DNA of 64,000 nucleotides from JANNPJ01 sp965200525. GTDB taxonomy: Bacteria > Actinomycetota > Actinomycetes > Actinomycetales > Kineosporiaceae. The position numbers were made by a program, and so were the translations under genes. Below, piece by piece: positions 50,026 through 58,168 of the stretch. Numbering within the stretch: position 1 is the first letter of the stretch; every line of letters begins with the position of its first letter. The DNA lies in contig OZ241368.1 of assembly GCA_965200525.1 (NCBI GenBank), positions 2,914,001 to 2,978,000 of the forward strand. The letters run 5' to 3'. The notes under the pieces are model-generated. The model was not told where the DNA came from. It saw nothing but the letters and a program-made list of their open reading frames with translations, and ran no database searches.

Positions 50026-50909
50026 GTCCGTAGCTCCTCTGTGATCTTGGAGATCAGGTCTCGTGACCTGGCTTCATTGAGAGATTTGTCCCAGATGTCA
50101 TGGAAAGCCGCCTTGTATCGCTCGACCTCCTTGGTCTTGTCGAGGTAGAGCGCACCTGTGAACTCTTCGATGTAGACGGTCATGGGTTCAGATGCAGCAC
50201 CGACGCCGTTCGTTGGGAAGCCAAGTATGACGAACGGCCCGGACAGGATGCCCGGGTGAAGGCCGGTCTCAAAGGGCATTATTCGTAGGCATACGTTGTC
50301 CAGGGTGCTAACGCCGAGTAGGTGATCGAGCTGGCCGAGGAGTACCTGCAGGCCTCCGACCGGCCGATGAAGTAGCGCCTCGCTGAGCACGAACTGCAGG
50401 TTCGGTCGACTTGCAGCACGAGTCAACAGGACCTGACGGGCCAGACGGACGTGAACCCGTCGCTCGATCTCCGCCTCGTCGATACCGGGGTTGTCGGCTC
50501 TGATCACCGTGTGCGCGTACCCCTGTGTCTGTAACAGGCCTGGTACCAGTTCGGCCTCGAAGCAGATGATGCTTGCTGCAGCTTCTTCGAGGCCGAGGAA
50601 GACGTCGAGGTACTCGGGGATGACGTCGCCGTAGCTGTGCCACCAGCCCCGAGACTTGGTCTCCTTGGCCAGAGCCTTCAGGGCCTCGGTCATGTCGGGG
50701 TCGGCGCCATAGATCTTGCACATCAGCTCGGCGTCGTGACTGCGCATAGACGTCTGGCCAGTCTCGATGCGCCAAATTTTGCCTTCGGACCACTCAAGGG
50801 CCTCAGCCGCAGCCTTCACGGTCAGGCGGCCGCGCATCCGAAGGTCCCGCATGTAGCGGCCCAGCTGGCGTCGGGGCACGGTCGAGCCGGTGATCTCGTC
50901 TGTCACCAC
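50022..50909 (-). CDS. XRE regulator with DUF5753 domain
   Basis: 295 residues. The N-terminal HTH is R-Y-M-R-D-L-R-M-R-G-R-L-T-V-K-A-A-A-E-A-L-E-W-S-E-G-K-I-W-R-I-E-T-G. The large C-terminal domain has the DUF5753 hallmarks F-E-A-E-L-V-P-G-L-L-Q-T-Q-G-Y-A and V-R-L-A-R-Q. Together with the coupled DUF397 gene it forms the common actinomycete developmental or metabolic regulatory pair. It is divergent from the cluster starting at 51348 and may control it. Confidence 0.93.
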   Translation of the reverse strand: MVTDEITGSTVPRRQLGRYMRDLRMRGRLTVKAAAEALEWSEGKIWRIETGQTSMRSHDAELMCKIYGADPDMTEALKALAKETKSRGWWHSYGDVIPEYLDVFLGLEEAAASIICFEAELVPGLLQTQGYAHTVIRADNPGIDEAEIERRVHVRLARQVLLTRAASRPNLQFVLSEALLHRPVGGLQVLLGQLDHLLGVSTLDNVCLRIMPFETGLHPGILSGPFVILGFPTNGVGAASEPMTVYIEEFTGALYLDKTKEVERYKAAFHDIWDKSLNEARSRDLISKITEELRT

Positions 50910-51347
50910 GTCTCACATCCTCGGTTTGGAGTGGACCGAACCCTCGAAATAGAAGGGTAGGGCTGGTCGATTCAGAAGACAAACCTCGCTCGTAAAGGGC
51001 GAGAACCTGGGCTGCTAAATAGAATCTTGCAAAAGCGATTCTGCCACGCTTGACTCGTTGCTAACGAGAGCGCGTGGCCTCAAGAGGTTCTCGGATGGAC
51101 TATTCGTTGGGCCTCGGTCCCGACCTCCGCGACAGGTACGACCCAGCCCTGCTTTGCGGCGATGAGGTGAACACCCACAATCGCCGGGCCGCCCGTGTTG
51201 AGCCCGAATCTCGCACGGGCGGCTCGGCCTCCACAGGAAGGTTGCGATGTCAGGCGACAACCTTGGCCGGGCTGAGGCCTCTTCGAGCCGCCTCTCCCCA
51301 GCAAGCAACATGTCTACAGCCACAGACGCCCGAGTAGGGCTTGACCT
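50910..51347. promoter_or_regulatory. Divergent intergenic region before the accessory cluster
   Basis: No convincing gene in 438 bp. It contains an AGAATC…GATTCT inverted repeat (51021-51026 and 51037-51042) in an AT-richer stretch, a candidate operator for the adjacent XRE regulator. Opposite-strand frames here lack coding bias. Confidence 0.4.
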
Positions 51348-51674
51348 GTGACGCGCGCTGCAGCCGCGGGAACTCAGTGGACCGGGGAATTGATCTTGGA
51401 TCTGAGGAACGGCCGTGATTGGTCTGTCGGTGACGCTGAGGTCAGCGTCCGTCGAGAGACTGTGATCGTGCGGCACTCCGGATGCTGTATTGCGGTGATG
51501 GATCGCGACTACTTCCGAGCTTGGCTGACTACCAGCGAGCCGGAGCCGTTGGCCCACGACGACGCAATCTGGACCGTGCAGGCCGGGATGACCTTCCTTG
51601 CTGTCATGTCCGGCAGTCGAGCGGCGTTCCGCGTCACTCCTGAGTCCTTGGCCAATCTGGTGGCGGTGATCTGA
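51348..51674 (+). CDS. Small protein homologous to the element gene at 35578
   Basis: 108 residues from GTG 51348. It shares R-R-E-T-V…C-x-A-V-M-D-R-D-x-F-R-x-W-L…D-D-x-x-W-T with the 99-aa protein inside the element. The family is unnamed to me. It is first in the plus-strand run leading into the aldo/keto reductase cluster, next to an XRE/DUF397 pair. Confidence 0.72.
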   Translation: MTRAAAAGTQWTGELILDLRNGRDWSVGDAEVSVRRETVIVRHSGCCIAVMDRDYFRAWLTTSEPEPLAHDDAIWTVQAGMTFLAVMSGSRAAFRVTPESLANLVAVI

Positions 51675-51803
51675 GTGCCCTGTCGTGTCGCCCGGAAGGG
51701 CGTGACCCTGCGTCGAGCAGATCCACTCTTGCTGATGGCAGTCAATGACCTCCGTCCCCATGAAGATGCCGTCCTTCTGCGCTGGTTCGGCGGAGAGTCG
51801 TGA
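51675..51803 (+). CDS. Possible 42-aa protein
   Basis: A GTG immediately after the previous stop opens a short frame (V-P-C-R-V-A-R-K-G-V-T-L-R-R…L-L-R-W-F-G-G-E-S) whose TGA overlaps the next start as GTGA. The tight spacing on both sides favours a real coupled small gene; nothing else supports it. Confidence 0.45.
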   Translation: MPCRVARKGVTLRRADPLLLMAVNDLRPHEDAVLLRWFGGES

Positions 51804-52150
51804 TCACGCGACCCAGGCGTCGTGGAGGCCCGCAAGCGCTCACCAATGCCGTCCACAGCTTTCACCGGAAGGTCAAGGAGAACTGCTGGGACTCCCTTGC
51901 CGGTGAACTGCTCCAACTGCACGCTCCGCGACTGCGTGACGGCCGGCCGCCGGTGTGTGAAGGATGCGACCGTCCCGAGCGCGGCTCTTGTCCGCCTCGG
52001 TGGCCGTGCCGCACCTACTCGACGATCGCTGCGACGATGCTCAATCTGCCTGCCCGAAGCGATACCGCTGCCGTCCTCGCGGCCTCGATTGCCGAACTGG
52101 CTGGCTCAGACTCCGGGGGAGAGCATCTTGGCCCTGATGGGAGCGGGTGA
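51800..52150 (+). CDS. Hypothetical Cys-rich protein, 116 aa
   Basis: From GTG 51800. Contains V-C-E-G-C-D-R-P-E-R-G-S-C-P-P-R-W-P-C-R-T-Y, a C-x-x-C…C…W-P-C-R-T-Y arrangement that could bind zinc. Other frames over the same bases are shadows. Its start overlaps the previous stop and its end lies 3 bp before the next gene, so it belongs to the same transcript. Function unknown. Confidence 0.6.
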   Translation: MITRPRRRGGPQALTNAVHSFHRKVKENCWDSLAGELLQLHAPRLRDGRPPVCEGCDRPERGSCPPRWPCRTYSTIAATMLNLPARSDTAAVLAASIAELAGSDSGGEHLGPDGSG

Positions 52151-52153
52151 CCG

Positions 52154-52582
52154 ATGGGGGGCGCGTTGTTGATCGGTGGCTTCGCTCACGGGCGTGTCTG
52201 CGGTCTGCGCCGCTGGCGTGGTGCGATCTCCGTCAGCATGGTCAGCGGTGGCCCTGAGGCCTTTGAACTCGACGACCCCCGAGTCGCCGCTCAGTTGCTG
52301 TCGCGGGCTTTCGGAACCTGGCAGACCTATCACCTCCTCGACCAGCTCGGACCGAGTTCGGCAGGCCTTCGGGCGTATTACTGCCGGGCGAACCTGCCGC
52401 CGCCCTTCGCGCGCTTCATTCAGGCTCTCCTGGCTGGTCCCGCCGACCCCGACAGCGACAGCGTCCGCTGGGGTGCTCTGGAAGAACTGCTCAGGAGCTC
52501 TGCTGACGACCATGACCGGTCGCTCGGTCCAGGCGGCGACCTGACCAGTGCATTCACTCTGAACAGCAGGCACCGTGAATAG
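52154..52582 (+). CDS. Hypothetical protein, 142 aa
   Basis: The conserved-looking core is F-E-L-D-D-P-R-V-A-A-Q-L-L-S-R-A-F-G-T-W-Q-T-Y-H-L-L-D-Q-L followed by A-R-F-I-Q-A-L-L-A-G-P. A later start at the internal Met (M-V-S-G-G-P) is possible. It ends 16 bp before the aldo/keto reductase start. Soluble, helical; family not recognised. Confidence 0.6.
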   Translation: MGGALLIGGFAHGRVCGLRRWRGAISVSMVSGGPEAFELDDPRVAAQLLSRAFGTWQTYHLLDQLGPSSAGLRAYYCRANLPPPFARFIQALLAGPADPDSDSVRWGALEELLRSSADDHDRSLGPGGDLTSAFTLNSRHRE

Positions 52583-52598
52583 GCATCGGAGGAACCTC

Positions 52599-53789
52599 GT
52601 GACTGCCCTCGGCCCGTCCAGTACCGGAGCTTCAACCCATGATGACCTCGTCCCGTGGCGAGCCTTGAGACGCAGTGGACTGTCCGTGCCGGCTGTGGGA
52701 TTGGGGTGTTGGGCTATCGGTGGCCCGGACTACAACTTGGGTCTGCCGATGGGGTGGTCCACCGCACCTGCGGATGACGAAGCGGTCGCGGGCTTGGAGG
52801 CTGCCTACGCGGTCGGGGTGCGGTTGTTCGACACCGCCGATGTGTATGGCCACGGCCGCTCCGAACGGCTGATCGGCCGCTTGGTGGCGCAGGTGCCCAG
52901 GGACGACTTGGTGCTCGTGTCGAAGGTCGGGTACTTCGCGGGCACCGCCGAGCACGGATACGCGCCCGGGCACATGCGCCATCAGTTGGAACAGACACTG
53001 ACGAACCTGAACACCGATCATGTCGACATCTACTTCCTGCACCACAGCGACTTCGGTGACCATGACCAGTGGCTGCCGGGGGTCGTGCGGGCCTTGACGT
53101 CCTTCAAGGCCGAAGGCCTCATCCGGGCCGTGGGAATGCGCGGGCCACACCGGTTCACCCTCGACCGCCTCCCCCGAAATCCCGACGGTCCTGTGAGTGG
53201 CCGGGCCGACAAGGTGACTCGGTTCCGCGAGCTTTTCCCCTTGATCGATCCTGACGTCCTTGCGGTGCGGGACAACCTGCTCACGCCCCCGGCCGCCGCG
53301 GCGGGGCTCTTCGCCTTCGCGGATGAGGCTCAGGTGGGGGTCCTGGTCAACAAGCCACTGGCTCAGGGACTCCTGACCGGCGCCCACACCGCGGACTCCC
53401 CGAGAACGTTCGGGTCGGGTGACCACCGGTCCCGCAAACGATGGTTCACCGCCGGCGCGCAGCGCATCCTCGACGACGGCCTCCACCAAGTGCGAGTTGT
53501 TCTGGGAGCCGAAGATCCGGCCGGCCAGGCGTCAGCCCAGGTGATCCGCGCCGCCATCTGGTCCTGCCTTGACCGCTCACCGCACGCGGTCGCCCTGGTC
53601 GGGTTCACCTCCGCAGCGCAGGTACGACAGAACCTGGCCGCCGCAGCCCTCGGGCCGCTGCCGGAGAACGTGTTGGCCCAGGTCCGCGACATCATGAGCG
53701 GCGTTCAACGCAGCCTCGACGCCTCCGGCGAGGTCTTCCTCGACGAGGTCACCTCACCGACCGCGCCCACTCCGGGAGGCGCCTCATGA
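52599..53789 (+). CDS. Aldo/keto reductase
   Basis: 396 residues from GTG 52599 with CGGAGGA 6 bp upstream; the frame is open to 52575. AKR tetrad residues are visible: Asp and Tyr in F-D-T-A-D-V-Y-G-H-G, Lys in V-L-V-S-K-V-G-Y, His in Y-F-L-H-H-S-D. The N-terminal L-G-L-G-C-W-A-I-G-G-P is typical. It is somewhat longer than the usual 320-340 residues, with a C-terminal helical extension. It reduces carbonyls or oxidises alcohols with NADP(H). It overlaps the next gene by 4 bp (ATGA), so the two are coupled. Confidence 0.9.
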   Translation: MTALGPSSTGASTHDDLVPWRALRRSGLSVPAVGLGCWAIGGPDYNLGLPMGWSTAPADDEAVAGLEAAYAVGVRLFDTADVYGHGRSERLIGRLVAQVPRDDLVLVSKVGYFAGTAEHGYAPGHMRHQLEQTLTNLNTDHVDIYFLHHSDFGDHDQWLPGVVRALTSFKAEGLIRAVGMRGPHRFTLDRLPRNPDGPVSGRADKVTRFRELFPLIDPDVLAVRDNLLTPPAAAAGLFAFADEAQVGVLVNKPLAQGLLTGAHTADSPRTFGSGDHRSRKRWFTAGAQRILDDGLHQVRVVLGAEDPAGQASAQVIRAAIWSCLDRSPHAVALVGFTSAAQVRQNLAAAALGPLPENVLAQVRDIMSGVQRSLDASGEVFLDEVTSPTAPTPGGAS

Positions 53790-54709
53790 CCAGCGAAATC
53801 GCGGAGGCTCAAGGCCAGACCGGGGACGGTACGGGTGCGTCGGTCACGGTGATGACCTGGAACGTCCAGAACGCCAACCCAGCCCGCGCCGTCCGACAGG
53901 CCGCCTGTATCGCCGCCTCACCCGCTGACGCTGCCGTGCTCACCGAAGTCCCCAGATCCGACGGCGGCCAGAACCTGGCCCGAGCCCTGCACCGTCACGG
54001 ATTCACCACCCATGTCACCGACGCGGCAGGCGACTACAGCGTCATGATCACCGCCAGGGCCGGTGACCTGCGCATTGCCGAGCACCTGCGCAGCCCGCAC
54101 CTGTCGCACCGGTTCATCGCCGCCACCCTCACCCTCCCTGTCACCCGGCCGGACGAGACCGCCAGAGGAACGCCGACCAGGCAACCAGCAGGGGTGATGG
54201 GGGCGGTCCAGATCGGGCTGGTCGGAATGTATGTGCCTTCCCGTGGCCCACGGCAGCGCCGCAATGTCGACAAGCGCGCATTCCAGGCGGCCGTCACCGA
54301 CTTGCTGCCCGAACTCACCGCAGGCTTCGACCAGTCGATCCCCCTAGTAGTGGCCGGGGACCTGAACGTGATCGAACCCGGGCACGTCCCGGCACACACC
54401 AACTTCGGCGCCTGGGAGTACGACTTCTACCGTACTTTCGCCGACGCCGGCTTGACCGACGCCTACCGGCACCTGCACCCCGACGACGTCGAGCACTCCT
54501 GGTACGGACGGCGCTCCGGAGCCGGGTACCGGTTCGACCACCTCTTCTGCTCCCGACCTCACCTGCCCGCCCTGCGCGAATGCCGGTACGACCACGAACC
54601 CCGCCATCAGGGTCTGTCCGACCACGCAGCTCTGATCGCCGTCCTCGCACCCACCAGCACGACCACCGGCCCCGCCGCCGCAGCGTCCCTGGCCGTCAGC
54701 ACCAGATAA
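53786..54709 (+). CDS. Endonuclease/exonuclease/phosphatase-fold protein
   Basis: 307 residues with the EEP motifs: V-M-T-W-N-V-Q-N, the Glu in V-L-T-E-V-P, V-V-A-G-D-L-N-V-I, and L-S-D-H-A-A-L. R-F-D-H-L-F supplies a further catalytic His/Asp region. Members hydrolyse phosphodiester or phosphomonoester bonds in nucleic acids or small molecules. Because it is translationally coupled to an aldo/keto reductase and followed by a radical SAM enzyme, a small-molecule phosphatase role is more likely than DNA repair, but this is inference. Confidence 0.85.
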   Translation: MTSEIAEAQGQTGDGTGASVTVMTWNVQNANPARAVRQAACIAASPADAAVLTEVPRSDGGQNLARALHRHGFTTHVTDAAGDYSVMITARAGDLRIAEHLRSPHLSHRFIAATLTLPVTRPDETARGTPTRQPAGVMGAVQIGLVGMYVPSRGPRQRRNVDKRAFQAAVTDLLPELTAGFDQSIPLVVAGDLNVIEPGHVPAHTNFGAWEYDFYRTFADAGLTDAYRHLHPDDVEHSWYGRRSGAGYRFDHLFCSRPHLPALRECRYDHEPRHQGLSDHAALIAVLAPTSTTTGPAAAASLAVSTR

Positions 54710-54814
54710 CCGCGTCGCCTCGACCTGCTCACTGCCGTCACGGCGCTGAGCCGATGCCGCACGCCCCGACCCACCCCCAGCGGGCCGGGTGAACGCGCCA
54801 CCCTTGGAGGAGCA

Positions 54815-57097
54815 GTGCACCTTCCCCATCCGTCCCGCACCCGCACCACCGTCCACCCGGCGGTCCGGGTCATGACGGCTGTGCGCCTGGCTGCCGGCAC
54901 CTACCCGTCGCTCATCACGCCCGACAACGATCAGGACCTGGAAACCCGGCTGCGCGCTCTGCTGCCGGGCGAACCCAACACCTGGGCCGATGCGATCCGG
55001 GGTGCTCTGCCGGGGGAGGCGTTCGTGGCCGTGACCGGGACCCTGGATCGGCGCCTGCTCGTTCTGCGCGTCGGTCCGGACGCCCCGTGGGTTGCTGCGG
55101 ACCTGTCCGGGCAACCACACCGCACACGAACCTGGCCCCATTGGGCCCACGCCGGCATCCACCTGCACCACCCCAACCATTGGCTGTCCACCGCCGAGCT
55201 CACCGCGGACGCCCACCACCGCCTGTCACGACCGCGGGTCCTGCTCGCTGCGCTCTACCGGCGGGAGATCTTCCCCCTGCCCCGGTTCTCCTTGAGCATC
55301 AGCGACCTGGCCCGCGCCGCCCGGGCCACGCTGAGTGGATCAGTTCAGCTCATCGACATGCAGCTCGGCGCCACCCTCGACGACATCCTCACCGCAGCCC
55401 ACCCCCGCGACGCCGACGATGCTGGCGGGGCGGACATCATCGGGATCTCCGCCACCTTCGGGCAGCACGACCTGCTCACCCACCTCCTCGACACCCTCTA
55501 CCAACGCCCCGACCCGCCGCTCATCCTGGCCGGGGGCAGCCTCACCGCCCGCAACGAACACCTCCTGCTGCAGCGCTACCCCCACCTGCTCATCGCCCGC
55601 GGCGCCGGAGAGCCGACCGTCGCCGACGTCATCGCCCACTGGCACCACGACCTCAACCGCAACCACGTCCGCGGCATCGGCTACACCCGCCCCCACACCA
55701 CCACCACGAACGACAACCCCCGCGAGACCATCCCACTTACCCTCGGGCCAGCGCCGCTGTCCCTGGAAGCTGTCGCTCAGGTCGGAAAGCAACTACGCAC
55801 AGCCGGGGTCGCCAACCGGACCCAGACCGACTTCCTCCCCGAACTCGACCTCCTGGACGCCACGTTCACCGCCGGTGGCGTCGCTCAACTGGAAACCAGC
55901 CGCGGATGCACCAGCGCCTGCTCCTTCTGCCCCCGCGGACACAAAGGCCACTGGGCCGGAACCGGCCCCGACGACTTCACCTGGATCCTTCCCCACCTGC
56001 GCGAGGTCTTCACCCGCCACCCGGACATCGCACCCGTGCTGTACCTGGTCGACGAAGAATTCATCGGCCGCGACCCCGACGCCGTCACCCGAGCCCGACA
56101 ACTCGCCGCCACCCTGCACACCGGCGGGTTTTCCTGGGAGACGTCCTGCCGCATCGACCAGGTCGCCCACCCCGACGCCGACCGAGCCTGGCACCACGAA
56201 CGCGCCGACCTTTGGCGTCACCTCCTGGACCACGGGCTGCGCCGATGCCTGTTCGGCATCGAATCCGGAGTCACCTCCATCCTGCAGCGGTTCAACAAGG
56301 AAACCACCGCCGAACAGAACGCCACCGGAATCCGTACCCCGTCCGTACTTGGCGTCCCCACTCGGTACACGTACATCACGTTCGACCACCTCATGACCCT
56401 GGAGGAACTCGAAGCCAGCTACGCCTTCCAGGGGCGCACCGACCTCATCCTGCACCCCCGGCCCGACCTCGACCTGCACGACATCGTCGACGGCGTCCAC
56501 GACCCCGACTTCATCGCCACCCACAGCACCGGGGCGCCGTTCTACCGGGGGATCTCCTACATGCTGGTCTCGATGGAATGCCTCACCGGCGCTGCGTACA
56601 CCCGCCGCGTCCACGCCGCCGGTCTCACCCGCACCCCACGCCCGGCTATGGGACGCGTCGACGCCGACTTCGCCGACTGGCGCATCGGCATCTGCTCCGA
56701 CCTGGCCCAACGCTGGGTCGACCGGCACTTTCCCCTCGACTACACCCTCAAAAGCCTCGAGAAGACTCTCGACGGCACCCCACGCCAACGCATCCGAACC
56801 ACCCGAGAAGTCCTCAAAGACGCCGCCTACGACCTCCTGGGAGACATGCTCACCGCGATCCGCGGCCACGACCTCACCACGCCCGAACAGAGCGACGCCC
56901 TCCGAGCCTGCGTCATCGCCGACATGGACCGACGCCACCACGATCTGAGGCTCACCATGCAAGCCACCGTTCAAAAAACAGCCCCCAGCATCCCCGCCAG
57001 GTCGGCGAAAACCTTGACCCAAGAGCACGAACGGTGGCGCGAAACGACCGGTTGGAACCTCATCAACGAAACCGCCGAAGCCACCACACCTCGCTAA
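54815..57097 (+). CDS. B12-binding-like radical SAM protein
   Basis: 760 residues from GTG 54815 with GGAGGA just upstream. Residues about 170-270 form a Rossmann-like cobalamin-binding-type domain (A-D-I-I-G-I-S…P-L-I-L-A-G-G-S-L…G-A-G-E-P-T-V) without a D-x-H-x-x-G motif. The radical SAM cluster is C365-T-S-A-C369-S-F-C372-P-R-G. The following barrel includes Y-L-V-D-E-E-F-I-G-R and F-G-I-E-S-G. The C-terminal 200 residues are helical and unassigned. Such enzymes carry out methylations or rearrangements on unactivated carbons. The substrate is unknown; the neighbours suggest a phosphorylated or nucleotidyl intermediate. Confidence 0.9.
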   Translation: MHLPHPSRTRTTVHPAVRVMTAVRLAAGTYPSLITPDNDQDLETRLRALLPGEPNTWADAIRGALPGEAFVAVTGTLDRRLLVLRVGPDAPWVAADLSGQPHRTRTWPHWAHAGIHLHHPNHWLSTAELTADAHHRLSRPRVLLAALYRREIFPLPRFSLSISDLARAARATLSGSVQLIDMQLGATLDDILTAAHPRDADDAGGADIIGISATFGQHDLLTHLLDTLYQRPDPPLILAGGSLTARNEHLLLQRYPHLLIARGAGEPTVADVIAHWHHDLNRNHVRGIGYTRPHTTTTNDNPRETIPLTLGPAPLSLEAVAQVGKQLRTAGVANRTQTDFLPELDLLDATFTAGGVAQLETSRGCTSACSFCPRGHKGHWAGTGPDDFTWILPHLREVFTRHPDIAPVLYLVDEEFIGRDPDAVTRARQLAATLHTGGFSWETSCRIDQVAHPDADRAWHHERADLWRHLLDHGLRRCLFGIESGVTSILQRFNKETTAEQNATGIRTPSVLGVPTRYTYITFDHLMTLEELEASYAFQGRTDLILHPRPDLDLHDIVDGVHDPDFIATHSTGAPFYRGISYMLVSMECLTGAAYTRRVHAAGLTRTPRPAMGRVDADFADWRIGICSDLAQRWVDRHFPLDYTLKSLEKTLDGTPRQRIRTTREVLKDAAYDLLGDMLTAIRGHDLTTPEQSDALRACVIADMDRRHHDLRLTMQATVQKTAPSIPARSAKTLTQEHERWRETTGWNLINETAEATTPR

Positions 57098-57130
57098 ACC
57101 CATCTACCCGCCCGCCACCAGGAACGGCAC

Positions 57131-57760
57131 ATGGATCTCGAAAGCATCATCAGAAAAGGCTGGGCAGACCCAGCAGACTTCACCGCGGCCGAATTTACGC
57201 AGGCCGAACAGTTCTGGACCTCCCGCCGAAACCACGACGGGCCTCTTCTCGCAGCGTTCACGGAAGCTTCCCAGCTGATCCGCGAATGGACCGGCCGCAC
57301 CCCTCGAGACGTTGGCTCGTTCGGGACTCGCCTCAACCTCGAAACCTCCGACCTCGACCTCGGAATCGGCTACCCCGTCGCCGAACGCGCCCACCTGCGT
57401 GGGGCACTGTCCGAACACACCACCTTCAAAGGCGAGCGCTACACCAGATTAGACACCACTCGCCTCGTCTTCGCCTTCACCACCCACGGCATCGACATCG
57501 ACGTCTCCGCCCTCACCGAGGAAGATTTCACCATCGCCGGCCGGATGCTCGACCAGATCAAAACCGGCATGACCCGCGACGAACGCATCACCCACACCTG
57601 GATCAAGCACCAACTCCGGCAGGCCGGCCGCCACGAGGACTACGCCGCCTGGAAACTCGTCGTCTACGCCCGCTACTGCCCCGAATTCAACTGGGTCCCC
57701 ATCCCCGACACCCCAGCTCCTGCAGGCTCGCGCACTCCTGACCAGGATCGCCCAACATGA
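57131..57760 (+). CDS. Minimal nucleotidyltransferase-type protein
   Basis: 209 residues. The pol-beta-superfamily signature is seen as V-G62-S63-F-G-T-R-L followed by S-D74-L-D76-L and a third acidic site I-D122-I-D124-V on a later strand. These residues bind metals and NTP in nucleotidyltransferases, including antibiotic-modifying, DNA-polymerase-like and MNT types. It begins 33 bp after the radical SAM gene and ends the cluster. Adding a nucleotide to the pathway product or to a protein is plausible; no HEPN partner is adjacent. Confidence 0.82.
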   Translation: MDLESIIRKGWADPADFTAAEFTQAEQFWTSRRNHDGPLLAAFTEASQLIREWTGRTPRDVGSFGTRLNLETSDLDLGIGYPVAERAHLRGALSEHTTFKGERYTRLDTTRLVFAFTTHGIDIDVSALTEEDFTIAGRMLDQIKTGMTRDERITHTWIKHQLRQAGRHEDYAAWKLVVYARYCPEFNWVPIPDTPAPAGSRTPDQDRPT

Positions 57761-58168
57761 GATCACCTCTGCTGGCCGCGCGTCCGCCTGACGGCGACCG
57801 AGCGGCGTGTGACCTTCGAGGGTTAACGCTCACATCGCCTCCGGGGCCAGGCTGAGTCAGTGGTCAGGACGTTCAGGCGCTGACGGGCTAGCGGAGGTGC
57901 TGGACCTCGGCCATAGCTCAGGCGCGCACTCGCGCTGAACTAGGCATGAAGTTGGTTGATCACCGTAATTAGTTCTCGTATGAGCACTTTCGGTGGGCCG
58001 GATGTTCGCCCAGTGGCGATTTGATCTATTGACAGAAACTAGTTTGCGTGTAATGCGCAATACGCGCAGTACGTCAAGAATGGCCTAAATACAAGCCTGT
58101 TTCCTGAGTGCTTCCTGTGAGTACGGTGCATCGCTGCGTGTCACTGGATCTCACCTCAGGGGTATGTC
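57761..58168. promoter_or_regulatory. Intergenic region before the RHS gene
   Basis: No gene is seen in 408 bp. From about 57940 the DNA becomes AT-rich. TTGACA at 58029-58034 and TAATGC at 58051-58056, spaced by 16 bp, form a plausible sigma70-type promoter for the large downstream gene. Confidence 0.45.

Noticed and set aside
51015..51761. 248-residue minus-strand frame across the intergenic region and the 51348 gene
   Set aside because: The 51348 plus-strand protein has a clear homologue at 35578; the minus frame has no motifs and poor codon bias.
55087..57741. 884-residue plus-strand frame overlapping the radical SAM and nucleotidyltransferase genes
   Set aside because: Composition is almost entirely Arg, Pro and His with no domains; it is the shifted shadow of the two real genes, whose motifs are intact.
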